Assembly: GCA_934561115.1 (NCBI GenBank)
Contig: CAKTFS010000010.1
Span: 1-54,851, forward strand
DNA: 54,851 bases
Origin: an uncultured Faecalibacterium sp.
GTDB taxonomy: Bacteria; Bacillota; Clostridia; Oscillospirales; Ruminococcaceae
Reading direction: 5' to 3'
The position numbers and the translations under genes were made by a program. The notes beneath the pieces were generated by a model. That model was given only the letters and a program-made list of their open reading frames with translations. It was not told the DNA's origin and made no database searches. Below, piece by piece: positions 7,423 through 14,613 of this stretch (position 1 is its first letter; each line of letters opens with the position of its first letter).

Positions 7423-8529
7423 TCAGCGGGTAAATTCGCTGTCGGTCAGGCCGTCAAGGTTCAGCATTCCTTCCAGTGCGGCAATGTCGGCATTCACGTC
7501 CAGCGCGTCGGCTTGGAACAGCTTGTCCAGCTGGTTTTCAAAGGCGGTCACCAGCAGGTCCATGCTGCGCTCGATGCTGTGCTTGGCTTCGGTGATGTTC
7601 GTGCCCTCCACCGCCTGCCCGGAAAGGCTGGCGTAGGTGTTCAGCAGCTTGAGCGCAGTGGGCAGATAGTAGTTCATAAACTTTTGCAGCTGCGCTTTCT
7701 TGTCCGGGTCCTTCTGCGCCAGCGCAAAGATGCGCCCGCTGACCTCTTCCAGCCGGGAGATCTTCGCGCTCATCACCGGGTCGGGGATGGCATCGTTTAC
7801 CTCCCGCAGCTGGCGCAGCAGGGCAGCGTACTCGTCCTCTGCGGCGGGCTGGGCTTTAGGTGTCGGAGCCGGTGCGGGCTTTTTCGGCTGCGGTGCCGCG
7901 CCCCGCACCACCAGCGTGTCGGTGCGGTTGTCAATATAGGCATCTGCACCGAAGTATCCATGCTCGATGGCGCTTTTCACCGCCGCGCGTCCACGGGCGG
8001 CGTCCACCCCGGCAGCGGCAAACAATTCCGGCAGGGGGATGTTATCCCGCTCGCCCACCACCTTATCCAGCAGCCGCTCCAGCTTGTGGGTGCGGTTCAT
8101 CCGCAGGCCGGTCAGCAGCGCACCGCCGCCGCCAATGGCCATGACGATATCGGAAAACAGTTCCCCGGGGTCGGGCAGCACCTGCCATGCGCCGATGATA
8201 TCCACCGTATCCATCACCCCGGCAAACAGGAAAACGGCACCCATGATGGTGCAGAGGGTGGCAATATTCTTGTGCCACTGTTTGGCGCTTTTTTGCTCTG
8301 CCGTGGGGACGTCCTGCCCATCGGATGCGTCTGTGTTTTGCATTGGTGCAGGTTCCGGGTCGGGGCGGTAGTCGCCCCGGGCAGCGGCGGCTTCCTGCTC
8401 CTCCTTCTGCACCTTCTGGTCGATGCCTTTCAGGATGAACAGCAGCACCCCCAACGGCCCGGACATCGCCATCACGATAAAGATGGCAATGGTGGGGATC
8501 TTTGCAAAATAATGTTTTCTCGGCTCCAT
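7423..8529 (-). CDS. XpaC-family membrane protein (5-bromo-4-chloroindolyl phosphate hydrolysis family)
   Basis: 368 residues. An N-terminal membrane span (about residues 12-33) is followed by a charged, Glu/Gln-rich linker, two further hydrophobic segments (about 88-106 and 120-140), a Pro/Ala-rich stretch (about 225-245) and a C-terminal helical domain. The C-terminal part, with NYYLPTALKLLNTYASLSGQ near 286-305 and AFENQLDKLFQ near 332-342, is typical of the XpaC family. The molecular role of this family is not established; the name comes from an indicator-dye phenotype. AAAGGA lies about 10 bp before the ATG. It has its own promoter and terminator and seems to be a single-gene unit. Confidence 0.8.
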   Translation of the reverse strand: MEPRKHYFAKIPTIAIFIVMAMSGPLGVLLFILKGIDQKVQKEEQEAAAARGDYRPDPEPAPMQNTDASDGQDVPTAEQKSAKQWHKNIATLCTIMGAVFLFAGVMDTVDIIGAWQVLPDPGELFSDIVMAIGGGGALLTGLRMNRTHKLERLLDKVVGERDNIPLPELFAAAGVDAARGRAAVKSAIEHGYFGADAYIDNRTDTLVVRGAAPQPKKPAPAPTPKAQPAAEDEYAALLRQLREVNDAIPDPVMSAKISRLEEVSGRIFALAQKDPDKKAQLQKFMNYYLPTALKLLNTYASLSGQAVEGTNITEAKHSIERSMDLLVTAFENQLDKLFQADALDVNADIAALEGMLNLDGLTDSEFTR

Positions 8530-8582
8530 GAAACAGAATTCCTTTCACAGAAAGATAAAAATAAAAGACCGCGTTCCACTCT

Positions 8583-8611
8583 ATTATAGCGGAGCGCGGC
8601 CCTTTTGTTAA
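8583..8611 (-). promoter_or_regulatory. Promoter of the XpaC-like gene
   Basis: Minus strand: TTAACA (8611-8606), 17-bp spacer, TATAAT (8588-8583). Near-consensus sigma-A promoter about 55 bp before the start codon. Confidence 0.85.
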
Positions 8612-8700
8612 GGGGGTATTTCTGCCCCGTGCAAATGGGACATGGCAGAACGGTTTGGAATGGCTTCCGCTGCGCTCTAGCCATATTCAGCGGAATTGTT

Positions 8701-8776
8701 ATTTTAATTGAGGGATTCCGAGCAGACTGCGGTCTGCTCGGAATCGCGTTTTCACGGGAGGGGTCGCAACGGAAAA
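8701..8776 (+). repeat. Intergenic hairpin element, copy B
   Basis: Stem 8714-8727 / 8732-8745 (14 bp, perfect) with loop TGCG, then TTTTCACGGGAGGGG and GGAAAA about 8 bases on. The loop and tail match copy A (3003-3077), while most stem bases differ yet still pair. It lies between the htpG terminator and the XpaC promoter, both minus-strand units, so it is not a terminator for a plus-strand gene. The rest of the 8530-8870 gap holds only that promoter and the htpG terminator. Confidence 0.7.
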
Positions 8777-8822
8777 TAGCATCTGAAAAACAAATGCGCG
8801 GAGGCCATTACAAATCATTGAC

Positions 8823-8860
8823 AAAAAAAGAGACCGCTGCGCAAATGCACAACGGCCTCT
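8823..8860 (-). terminator. htpG terminator
   Basis: Minus-strand transcript: GAGGCCGTTG / CAGCGGTCTC stem (8860-8830) followed by seven U. It lies about 10 bp past the htpG stop. Confidence 0.9.
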
Positions 8861-8870
8861 TCATAAAAGT

Positions 8871-10799
8871 TTACTTCATCAGGCTGCAAACGGCCTCGGC
8901 GTAAGCGGCGGGGTCGTCCACGGGCAGACCCTCGATCAGCTGTGCCTGCGCGTACAGCAGGGCACTGTACTTGTTCAGCTTCTCGGTGTCGCCGGCCTCC
9001 TGCGCGGCCTTCAGGGCAGCAAACACAGGGTGGTTCACGTTCAGTTCCAGCACCTTGTCGCTCTTCACGCCCTCGCTGCCGGGCTGCTTGGACAGCACCT
9101 TCTCCATCTCAATGGACAGCGGGCCGTCAGCGCTCAGGCAGACGGGGTGATCCTTCAGGCGGGTGGAGACCTTGACCTCCTTCACCTTGCCGTTCAAAGC
9201 GTCCTTCATGGCGTCAAACAGTGCCTTGTTCTCGGCAGTGGCATCCTCGGCGGCCTTCTTCTCCTCCTCGGATTCCAGACCCAGATCACCGCTGTTCACG
9301 TTCTTGAACTCCACGGTGCCGTCCTTGCCCTCGGCATCCTTGCGGGGATAGCTGTGCAGGATCTGCAGGCAGAACTCATCCACGTCCTCGGTCAGCAGCA
9401 GTACGTCAAAGCCCTTATCCAGCACCAGCTCTGCGGAGGGCAGCTTTGCCAGACGGTCGGTGGAATCGCCTGCGGCAAAGTAGATGTACTTCTGCTCGGC
9501 GGGCATCTTGTCGATGTACTCCTGCAGGGTGACCATCTTCTGCTCCTTGGCAGACCAGAACAGCAGCAGATCGCGCAGCAGCTCGGCGTGCATGCCGTAG
9601 TCAGAGTAAGCACCAAACTTGATCTGACGGCCGAACTCCTTCCAGAACTCCTCGTACTTCGCACGGTCGTTGTTCAGCATGGCGTGCAGCTCGTTCTTGA
9701 TCTTCTTTTCCAGTGCGTTGTGGATCAGCTTCAGCTGGCTGTCCTTCTGCAGCATCTCACGGCTGATGTTCAGGCTCAGGTCCTGACTGTCCACGATGCC
9801 CTTTACAAAGCTGAAATAATCCGGCAGCAGGTCGGCGCACTTTTCCATAATCAGCACACCGGAAGCATACAGTGCCAGACCCTTCTCGTAGTCCTTGGTG
9901 TAGAAATCGTAGGGGCGGTGGCTGGGCACGAACAGCAGGGCGTTGTAGTTGGCAGTGCCTTCGGTGCGGCTTACGATGACCCGGGCAGGGTCGGCGTAAT
10001 CACCGAACTTATCCTTGTAGAAGCTGTTGTACTCCTCGTCGGTCACTTCGCTCTTCTGCTTTTTCCAGATGGGGATCATGCTGTTCAGGGTCTCCAGCTC
10101 GGTGTAGGTCTCCCACTCGGGCTTGTAGTCCTCGGGCTTGGGGTCCGGTTCTGGCTTCTGACGGCTCTTTTCGCGCTCCATCTGGATGGGATAGCGCACA
10201 TAGTCACTGTACTTTTTCACGATGGCCACGATGCCGTATTCATCCAGGAAGTTGTCGTACTGCTCGGTGTCGGTATCCGGCTTGATGTGCAGAATGATCT
10301 GGGTGCCCACGGTATCCTTCTGGGCGGGGGTCATCTCGTAGCCGTCCACCCCGGAGGACTCCCACTGCCAAGCTTCGTCCGAGCCGTAAGCCTTGGAGAT
10401 AACGGTCAGCTTGTCGGCTACCATAAAGGCGGAGTAGAAGCCCACACCGAACTGGCCGATGATATCAATGTTCTCGTCCTTGTTGTCCTTCTTGAAATCC
10501 AGAGAGCCGGAGTGTGCAATGGTGCCCAGATTCTGCTCCAGCTCTTCCTTGGTCATACCGATGCCGTTATCCTCCACGGTCAGGATGCGGTTTTCCTTAT
10601 CGCGGGTGATGAGGATGCGGAAATCGCCCTTGTTCATGCCCACGGAGGTGTCGGTCAGGCTCTTATAGTACAGCTTGTCGATGGCGTCCGAAGCGTTGGA
10701 GATCAGCTCGCGCAGGAAGATCTCTTTATTGGTATAGATGGAGTTGATCATCATGTCCATCAGTTTTTTGCTCTCTGCCTGAAATTCTTTCTTGGCCAT
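8871..10799 (-). CDS. htpG: HtpG molecular chaperone (HSP90 family)
   Basis: 642 residues, full length for bacterial HSP90. An ATP-driven cytosolic chaperone. The N-terminal GHKL ATPase domain shows ELISNASDAIDKLYY (about 30-44), VEDNGIGMTKEEL (about 77-89) and GQFGVGFYSAFMV (about 116-128). The middle and C-terminal dimerisation domains are complete. AAAGAGG lies 9 bp before the ATG. The promoter upstream overlaps a perfect CIRCE element, so HrcA control is expected. This differs from B. subtilis, where htpG is not HrcA-controlled. It is a single-gene unit with a strong terminator. Confidence 0.97.
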   Translation of the reverse strand: MAKKEFQAESKKLMDMMINSIYTNKEIFLRELISNASDAIDKLYYKSLTDTSVGMNKGDFRILITRDKENRILTVEDNGIGMTKEELEQNLGTIAHSGSLDFKKDNKDENIDIIGQFGVGFYSAFMVADKLTVISKAYGSDEAWQWESSGVDGYEMTPAQKDTVGTQIILHIKPDTDTEQYDNFLDEYGIVAIVKKYSDYVRYPIQMEREKSRQKPEPDPKPEDYKPEWETYTELETLNSMIPIWKKQKSEVTDEEYNSFYKDKFGDYADPARVIVSRTEGTANYNALLFVPSHRPYDFYTKDYEKGLALYASGVLIMEKCADLLPDYFSFVKGIVDSQDLSLNISREMLQKDSQLKLIHNALEKKIKNELHAMLNNDRAKYEEFWKEFGRQIKFGAYSDYGMHAELLRDLLLFWSAKEQKMVTLQEYIDKMPAEQKYIYFAAGDSTDRLAKLPSAELVLDKGFDVLLLTEDVDEFCLQILHSYPRKDAEGKDGTVEFKNVNSGDLGLESEEEKKAAEDATAENKALFDAMKDALNGKVKEVKVSTRLKDHPVCLSADGPLSIEMEKVLSKQPGSEGVKSDKVLELNVNHPVFAALKAAQEAGDTEKLNKYSALLYAQAQLIEGLPVDDPAAYAEAVCSLMK

Positions 10800-10859
10800 A
10801 ATACAAAACCTCTTTTATCACATATTTGGTGCGCCGTGTCCGGCAGAATGTCGGAACGC

Positions 10860-10886
10860 TTAGCACTCATAACTTCTGAGTGCTAA
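10860..10886 (-). promoter_or_regulatory. CIRCE operator (HrcA site)
   Basis: TTAGCACTC, 9 bases, GAGTGCTAA: a perfect match to the CIRCE consensus. Its edge overlaps the htpG -10 (10885-10890). In Firmicutes HrcA binds this to repress heat-shock genes. Confidence 0.97.
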
Positions 10887-10913
10887 TATACAACGACTTG
10901 CAGGGAAAATCAA
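10885..10913 (-). promoter_or_regulatory. htpG promoter
   Basis: Minus strand: TTGATT (10913-10908), 17-bp spacer, TATATT (10890-10885). The CIRCE starts inside the -10, so bound HrcA would block polymerase. Confidence 0.8.
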
Positions 10914-11042
10914 GGCTTTTCATAAAAAGTTAAAAAAGTTAAAATTTGTTTTTCTGTGCACGAAACGGCGCGCCGGGATCGTTTCTTATGTAAAGGACGA
11001 AATTTTTTCGGAAAAGCTTTCCCACTTTTGCGCAGACTGTGC

Positions 11043-11048
11043 TATAAT
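11043..11048 (+). promoter_or_regulatory. Extended -10 promoter of the redox protein-esterase pair
   Basis: TGCTATAAT (11040-11048) is an extended -10; no clear -35. It lies 30 bp before the start at 11079. Confidence 0.55.
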
Positions 11049-11078
11049 GGAGCGAGTATGCCGGAAGGATGTGAGAAA

Positions 11079-11570
11079 ATGTCAAAACAGGGCGATGCCG
11101 CTTACGCATGGTTCTTAAAGGGCTATAATTGCAGCCAGAGCGTGGTGGCAGCGTTTGCACCGCAGCTTGGCCTGACCGAGGAGATGGCGCTGCGCCTTTC
11201 CGCAGGGTTTGGCGCAGGCATTGGCCGGATGCGGGAGGTGTGCGGGGCGTTCTGCGGCGTGGTGACCGTGCTGAGCATGGTCTATGCCGACCCCACAGAC
11301 CCCAAGGATAAATCCCGGATGTACGCGCTGGTGCAGCAGGCGGCAGAGCAGTACCGCAGCCGCAACGGCGGCGGCAGCATCATCTGCCGGGAACTGCTGG
11401 CAAAGGCAGGCGCTGCCCCTGCCGGGGGCACAGCGGCAGAGGAACGCACTGCGGAATACTATAAAAAGCGCCCCTGCCCGGAGCTGTGCCGCCTGTGTGC
11501 AGACCTGTGCGCGGAGTTCATAGCAGCCCACCCGGAGGGGCGGCACGGCTTTTATAAGGAGGATGCGTAA
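11079..11570 (+). CDS. C_GCAxxG_C_C family redox-type protein
   Basis: 163 residues with conserved cysteines: YNCSQSVV (Cys18), VCGAFCG (Cys55, Cys59), a Cys near 104 and a C-terminal cluster PCPELCRLCADLC. With the Gly-rich GFGAGIGRMREVCGAFCG block this fits the C_GCAxxG_C_C family (PF09719), thought to be redox-active but without a known reaction. I chose ATG 11079, with GGAAGGA 9 bp upstream; the longer frame from 10956 would begin before the promoter. It ends one base before the next gene, so the two form an operon. Confidence 0.8.
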   Translation: MSKQGDAAYAWFLKGYNCSQSVVAAFAPQLGLTEEMALRLSAGFGAGIGRMREVCGAFCGVVTVLSMVYADPTDPKDKSRMYALVQQAAEQYRSRNGGGSIICRELLAKAGAAPAGGTAAEERTAEYYKKRPCPELCRLCADLCAEFIAAHPEGRHGFYKEDA

Positions 11571-12347
11571 ATGCAGCTTGAGCAACTGGAACTGACCGGC
11601 GGCGGTACGCTGACGCTCTACCTGCGGGAGAGCGTGGAAGCTATGCCGCACTTCCGGCAGCGCCCGCTGGTGCTGGTGGTGCCCGGCGGCGGCTATAACC
11701 ACGTCAGCCCCCGGGAGGGCGACCCTGTGGCGCTGCAATTTGCGGCGGCGGGGTATCACACGGCGGTGCTGCACTACGCAGTAGGGGAGAGCGCCCGGGA
11801 TGCGCTGCCCATGCGGCAGCTGGCACAGGCCATCGGCCTTGTGCGGCAGCACGCAGCGCAGTGGAATATCCTGCCGGATCAGATCGCCCTGTGCGGCTTT
11901 TCAGCGGGCGGGCATCTGGCGCTGTCCGGTGCAGTGTGGGATATCCCCGGCATGGCAGACCAGCCGCGCCCCAACGCCCTGCTGCTGGCCTACCCGGTGG
12001 TCACCGCCGGGGAATACGCCCACCGCGGCAGCTTTGTACAGCTTTCCGGTACGCAGGATATTGCCGCCCACCAGCGCTTTACACTGGAGGATAAGATCAC
12101 CCCGGCCGCACCGCCGGTGTTTGTCTGGCATACCATGGAGGACGAGACCGTCCCGGTGGAAAACACCCTGCTGCTGCTGAATGCTCTGCATAAGGCAGGC
12201 GTGTCGTGCGAGGCGCACCTGTTTGAAAAGGGACGCCACGGCACCAGCATCTCCACCCCGGAGGTGGACGCCGACAGCACCCACCGCAACCGCTGGGTCA
12301 AGCTTGCGGTGGAGTGGCTGAACGATACCTTTTCCTTCCACGCCTGA
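11571..12347 (+). CDS. Alpha/beta-hydrolase, acetyl-esterase (BD-FAE/Aes-like)
   Basis: 258 residues, cytoplasmic. The oxyanion-hole motif is PGGGY (38-42), the nucleophile elbow GFSAGG (Ser111), the acid residue lies in TMEDETVP (about 190), and the catalytic His in KGRHG (His223). Such enzymes remove acetyl or other acyl groups from sugars or small esters. The start codon follows directly on the stop of the upstream gene, with AAGGAGG 8 bp before it, so the two proteins are made together. A xylan deacetylase role is possible but not shown. Confidence 0.88.
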   Translation: MQLEQLELTGGGTLTLYLRESVEAMPHFRQRPLVLVVPGGGYNHVSPREGDPVALQFAAAGYHTAVLHYAVGESARDALPMRQLAQAIGLVRQHAAQWNILPDQIALCGFSAGGHLALSGAVWDIPGMADQPRPNALLLAYPVVTAGEYAHRGSFVQLSGTQDIAAHQRFTLEDKITPAAPPVFVWHTMEDETVPVENTLLLLNALHKAGVSCEAHLFEKGRHGTSISTPEVDADSTHRNRWVKLAVEWLNDTFSFHA

Positions 12348-12388
12348 GATAACCGACTGAAACAGGAAAAGTGTGTGTAAATTTTATA

Positions 12389-12430
12389 GCAGTTTGCGTT
12401 TTTAATGCCCAAGCAACATCCGCAAACTGC
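12389..12430. repeat. 10-bp inverted repeat between esterase and unknown gene
   Basis: GCAGTTTGCG (12389-12398) and CGCAAACTGC (12421-12430), 22 bp apart, both perfect. No U-run follows on the plus strand. Function unknown: hairpin or operator. Confidence 0.55.
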
Positions 12431-12512
12431 ATATCGCAAATATGCCGTTTTGACAGGCACTATTTTTGAAAATTGCGATAGCCATACCTACAAAAAATTC
12501 ACAAATAAACCG

Positions 12513-12541
12513 TTGACTTGCACAGGCGTATGCCGTATACT
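12513..12541 (+). promoter_or_regulatory. Promoter of the unknown 146-residue gene
   Basis: TTGACT (12513-12518), 17-bp spacer, TATACT (12536-12541); 38 bp before the start codon. Confidence 0.8.
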
Positions 12542-12579
12542 GTCCAACGGGGATAAAACCACGAAAGAAGGAAACAAAA

Positions 12580-13020
12580 ATGGTTATGGATCCCACACTG
12601 CCGCGCATCAAGGTGCGCGATCTGCTCATGCAGGCATTTCTCACCGGCTGGGAGCGCTCGGATAAAAGCACCTCGCAGGACGAGTACCTGCAAAGCTCCA
12701 TTCAGGTCATTGAGATGCTGCAGGTAGAGCCGGAAAACCTCTACGCGGAGGAAGGTCTTGGCCTGCCGGACGGCGAAGAGGTGGATCATCTGGACGATCT
12801 GCTGCGGGCAGACGGCTTCTGGTTGTATTACGGGGTGGAAGCGGAGAACTTCTTCCTCATTCAGTGGTACCCGGACGAAGCCGCTGCCAATGCAAAGCTT
12901 GCCCAGCTGGAAGAACTGGGCGACGGCAAGCAGTATCTGGTAGACCTGACCCTCAAGCGGGCAAACCCTTCCAAGGCCGAAAACTTCGGCAATTCCAACC
13001 CGGTGCAGCTCCGCTCCTGA
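12580..13020 (+). CDS. Unknown 146-residue acidic protein
   Basis: I do not recognise this protein. It is soluble and acidic, without signal peptide or membrane span, with a helical N-terminal half and a segment LRADGFWLYYGVEAENFFLI in the middle that looks like a beta-rich core. AGAAGGA lies 7-8 bp before the ATG, and a near-consensus promoter precedes it, so it is expressed. An HD-domain gene follows 39 bp later on the same strand and may share its transcript. No function is assigned. Confidence 0.75.
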   Translation: MVMDPTLPRIKVRDLLMQAFLTGWERSDKSTSQDEYLQSSIQVIEMLQVEPENLYAEEGLGLPDGEEVDHLDDLLRADGFWLYYGVEAENFFLIQWYPDEAAANAKLAQLEELGDGKQYLVDLTLKRANPSKAENFGNSNPVQLRS

Positions 13021-13059
13021 ACAAACGTTAATGTTTTGAGTTGAAAGGAAATTTTGCTC

Positions 13060-13584
13060 ATGCAGCTTTCTGTTACGGAACGCGAACAGCTTTATGCCAT
13101 TCTGGAAAAATACGATCAGAACCCCAAGGTGCAGCAGATGCGGGAGTTCATCCAGCACGGGGACGTTACCACCTATCAGCACTGCAAAAACGTGGTGCTG
13201 GTCAGCTGCTGGCTGAACCATCGCCTGCATCTGGGTGCAGACGAGACCTCGCTGGCTGTCGGTGCTTTCCTGCACGATTTTTACCTGTATGACTGGCACA
13301 AAAAAGGCACCTTCCACGGCATCCGCCGCCTGTTCGAGATGCACGGCTTCTCCCACCCGGGCTGCGCCTGCGTCAATGCAGAAAAGGTGTTCCATATCAC
13401 CAAAAAAGAACAGAGCATCATTTCCAGCCACATGTGGCCGCTGACCTTCCGTCATGTGCCCAGCTGCCGCGAGGCCATCATCGTCTGCCTTGCCGATAAA
13501 TACTGCGCTGTGGTGGAAAGCATGTTCAAGCGCAGCCGCGTGGCTGCCGCCAAAAACGCCGACGGCGAATACGACGAGTGGTAA
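13060..13584 (+). CDS. HD-domain phosphohydrolase-like protein
   Basis: 174 residues. The HD fold residues are visible: His41 (TYQHCKNVV), the His-Asp pair 72-73 in GAFLHDFYLYDW, and a later LADKYCAV that can supply the last Asp. This suggests a metal-dependent phosphohydrolase, perhaps for nucleotides. I took ATG 13060 with GAAAGGA 10 bp upstream; the in-frame TTG at 13054 is too close to it. It follows the unknown gene and is ended by a strong hairpin at 13604-13642. The substrate is unknown. Confidence 0.8.
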   Translation: MQLSVTEREQLYAILEKYDQNPKVQQMREFIQHGDVTTYQHCKNVVLVSCWLNHRLHLGADETSLAVGAFLHDFYLYDWHKKGTFHGIRRLFEMHGFSHPGCACVNAEKVFHITKKEQSIISSHMWPLTFRHVPSCREAIIVCLADKYCAVVESMFKRSRVAAAKNADGEYDEW

Positions 13585-13603
13585 AACTGGATCATTGCAA
13601 ATA

Positions 13604-13642
13604 GAAGGAGCCGCTGCACCCAAAAAGTGCAGCGGCTCCTTC
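13604..13642 (+). terminator. Terminator-like hairpin after the HD gene
   Basis: GAAGGAGCCGCTGCAC / GTGCAGCGGCTCCTTC (16-bp perfect stem, 7-base loop). The U-tract is weak (TGCTTATA). Confidence 0.65.
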
Positions 13643-13720
13643 TGCTTATACGCTATGAAAAGGCAGACGGGGAAATTTGCGGATCGGCGAGTTTGGGTTT
13701 GCGGAAGCTTTTAATCTTTA

Positions 13721-13874
13721 GCAGCCTCGCCCTCTCAGTCATCGCTACGCGATGCCAGCTCCCCCAAAGTGGGAGCCCTTGGCAGTCCACGCAGGCTTCA
13801 TCTCTTTGCCAAGGCCTCTCCCTTTGGGAGAGGTGGATTTGCGAAGCAAAGACGGAGAGGGCGAGGACGCTGCC
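13721..13874. repeat. Composite palindromic intergenic element
   Basis: Outer arms CCTCGCCCTCTC (13725-13736) and GAGAGGGCGAGG (13855-13866) are exact inverted repeats. Inside are nested hairpins: GCTCCC..GGGAGC (13758-13776), CTTGGCA..TGCCAAG (13778-13813), and CCTCTCCC..GGGAGAGG (13815-13833). It ends about 20 bp from the GNAT gene's stop. The form is that of a MITE- or REP-like element or a large structured RNA end. It fills most of the 13585-13892 gap. Confidence 0.65.
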
Positions 13875-13892
13875 CCTATGCAGATCCCTTTT

Positions 13893-14411
13893 TTACAGCT
13901 TTTTGAACCCCTCTGGTTCATCCGCAGCGGCGCGGCGCTCCATCAGATAGGTGTCCAGCCAGCGCCCATGGCAGTCCCGCGCAATGCGCTCCCGGCGCCC
14001 CACCAGCCGGAAGCCGCACTTGGCGTGCAGGGCGCGGCTGGCGGCGTTGTCCTGCAAAACGGTGGATTGCAGCGTCCAGTACCCGGCCTTTTCGGCAGCG
14101 GCGCACAGGGCACTCAACAGCCGAAAGCCCAGCCCGTGCCCGCGGAACTGCTCGCCTACATAAATGCTTACCTCAGCCACGCCCCGGTAGCACCAGCGGG
14201 GGTCTACCCGGTGCAAAGCGCACCACCCCGCCAGCACCCCGCCGGAAAGAATGACCAGACGGCACTCTTTTGTGTGGGAAGCGTCCCACGCGGTATAGGG
14301 CGGGCATTCGGTCTGGAAGGTAGCATATTCCGTGGCGATGCCCTCAACATAGATTCTGGAGACCGCGCCCCAGTCCTCCGGCGTCATAGGCCGGATGATG
14401 ATCTTATCCAT
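13893..14411 (-). CDS. GNAT N-acetyltransferase (phosphinothricin acetyltransferase-like)
   Basis: 172 residues. It starts MDKIIIRPMTPEDW and carries the acetyl-CoA-binding segment QFRGHGLGFRLL (about 87-98) and a C-terminal NAASRALHAKCGF block, typical of PAT-type GNAT enzymes. These acetylate amino groups of amino acids or small amines. ATG 14411 has GAGGA 7 bp upstream and lies 60 bp after a good promoter; a longer frame starts before that promoter and is rejected. The true substrate is unknown. The gene is convergent with the HD gene and divergent from the secreted esterase. Confidence 0.85.
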   Translation of the reverse strand: MDKIIIRPMTPEDWGAVSRIYVEGIATEYATFQTECPPYTAWDASHTKECRLVILSGGVLAGWCALHRVDPRWCYRGVAEVSIYVGEQFRGHGLGFRLLSALCAAAEKAGYWTLQSTVLQDNAASRALHAKCGFRLVGRRERIARDCHGRWLDTYLMERRAAADEPEGFKKL

Positions 14412-14472
14412 ACTTTCATCCTCGGCGGGCCGAAAATTGCCCGCATTCTCTTTCCACTCCCGGATAAATTTC

Positions 14473-14501
14473 AGTATAGCAGAATTTGCCGTGTGGTACA
14501 A
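14473..14501 (-). promoter_or_regulatory. Promoter of the GNAT gene
   Basis: Minus strand: TTGTAC (14501-14496), 17-bp spacer, TATACT (14478-14473). Confidence 0.75.
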
Positions 14502-14525
14502 GAAGCGGACTGCACAGAAATTGCT

Positions 14526-14553
14526 TTGACATCCCACCTGTTTGTGATACAAT
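14526..14553 (+). promoter_or_regulatory. Promoter of the secreted esterase
   Basis: TTGACA (14526-14531), 16-bp spacer, TACAAT (14548-14553) with TG one base upstream (extended -10). Divergent from the GNAT promoter. Confidence 0.8.
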
Positions 14554-14613
14554 AAGGGAACAGGAATACTGGACGGGGCAGTGCAGGGGCGTGCTGTCTC
14601 CTATGGAGGATAT

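Noticed and set aside
8701..8776. Copy B of the hairpin element as an ordinary terminator
   Set aside because: No plus-strand gene ends upstream of it, and on the minus strand it comes after the htpG terminator.
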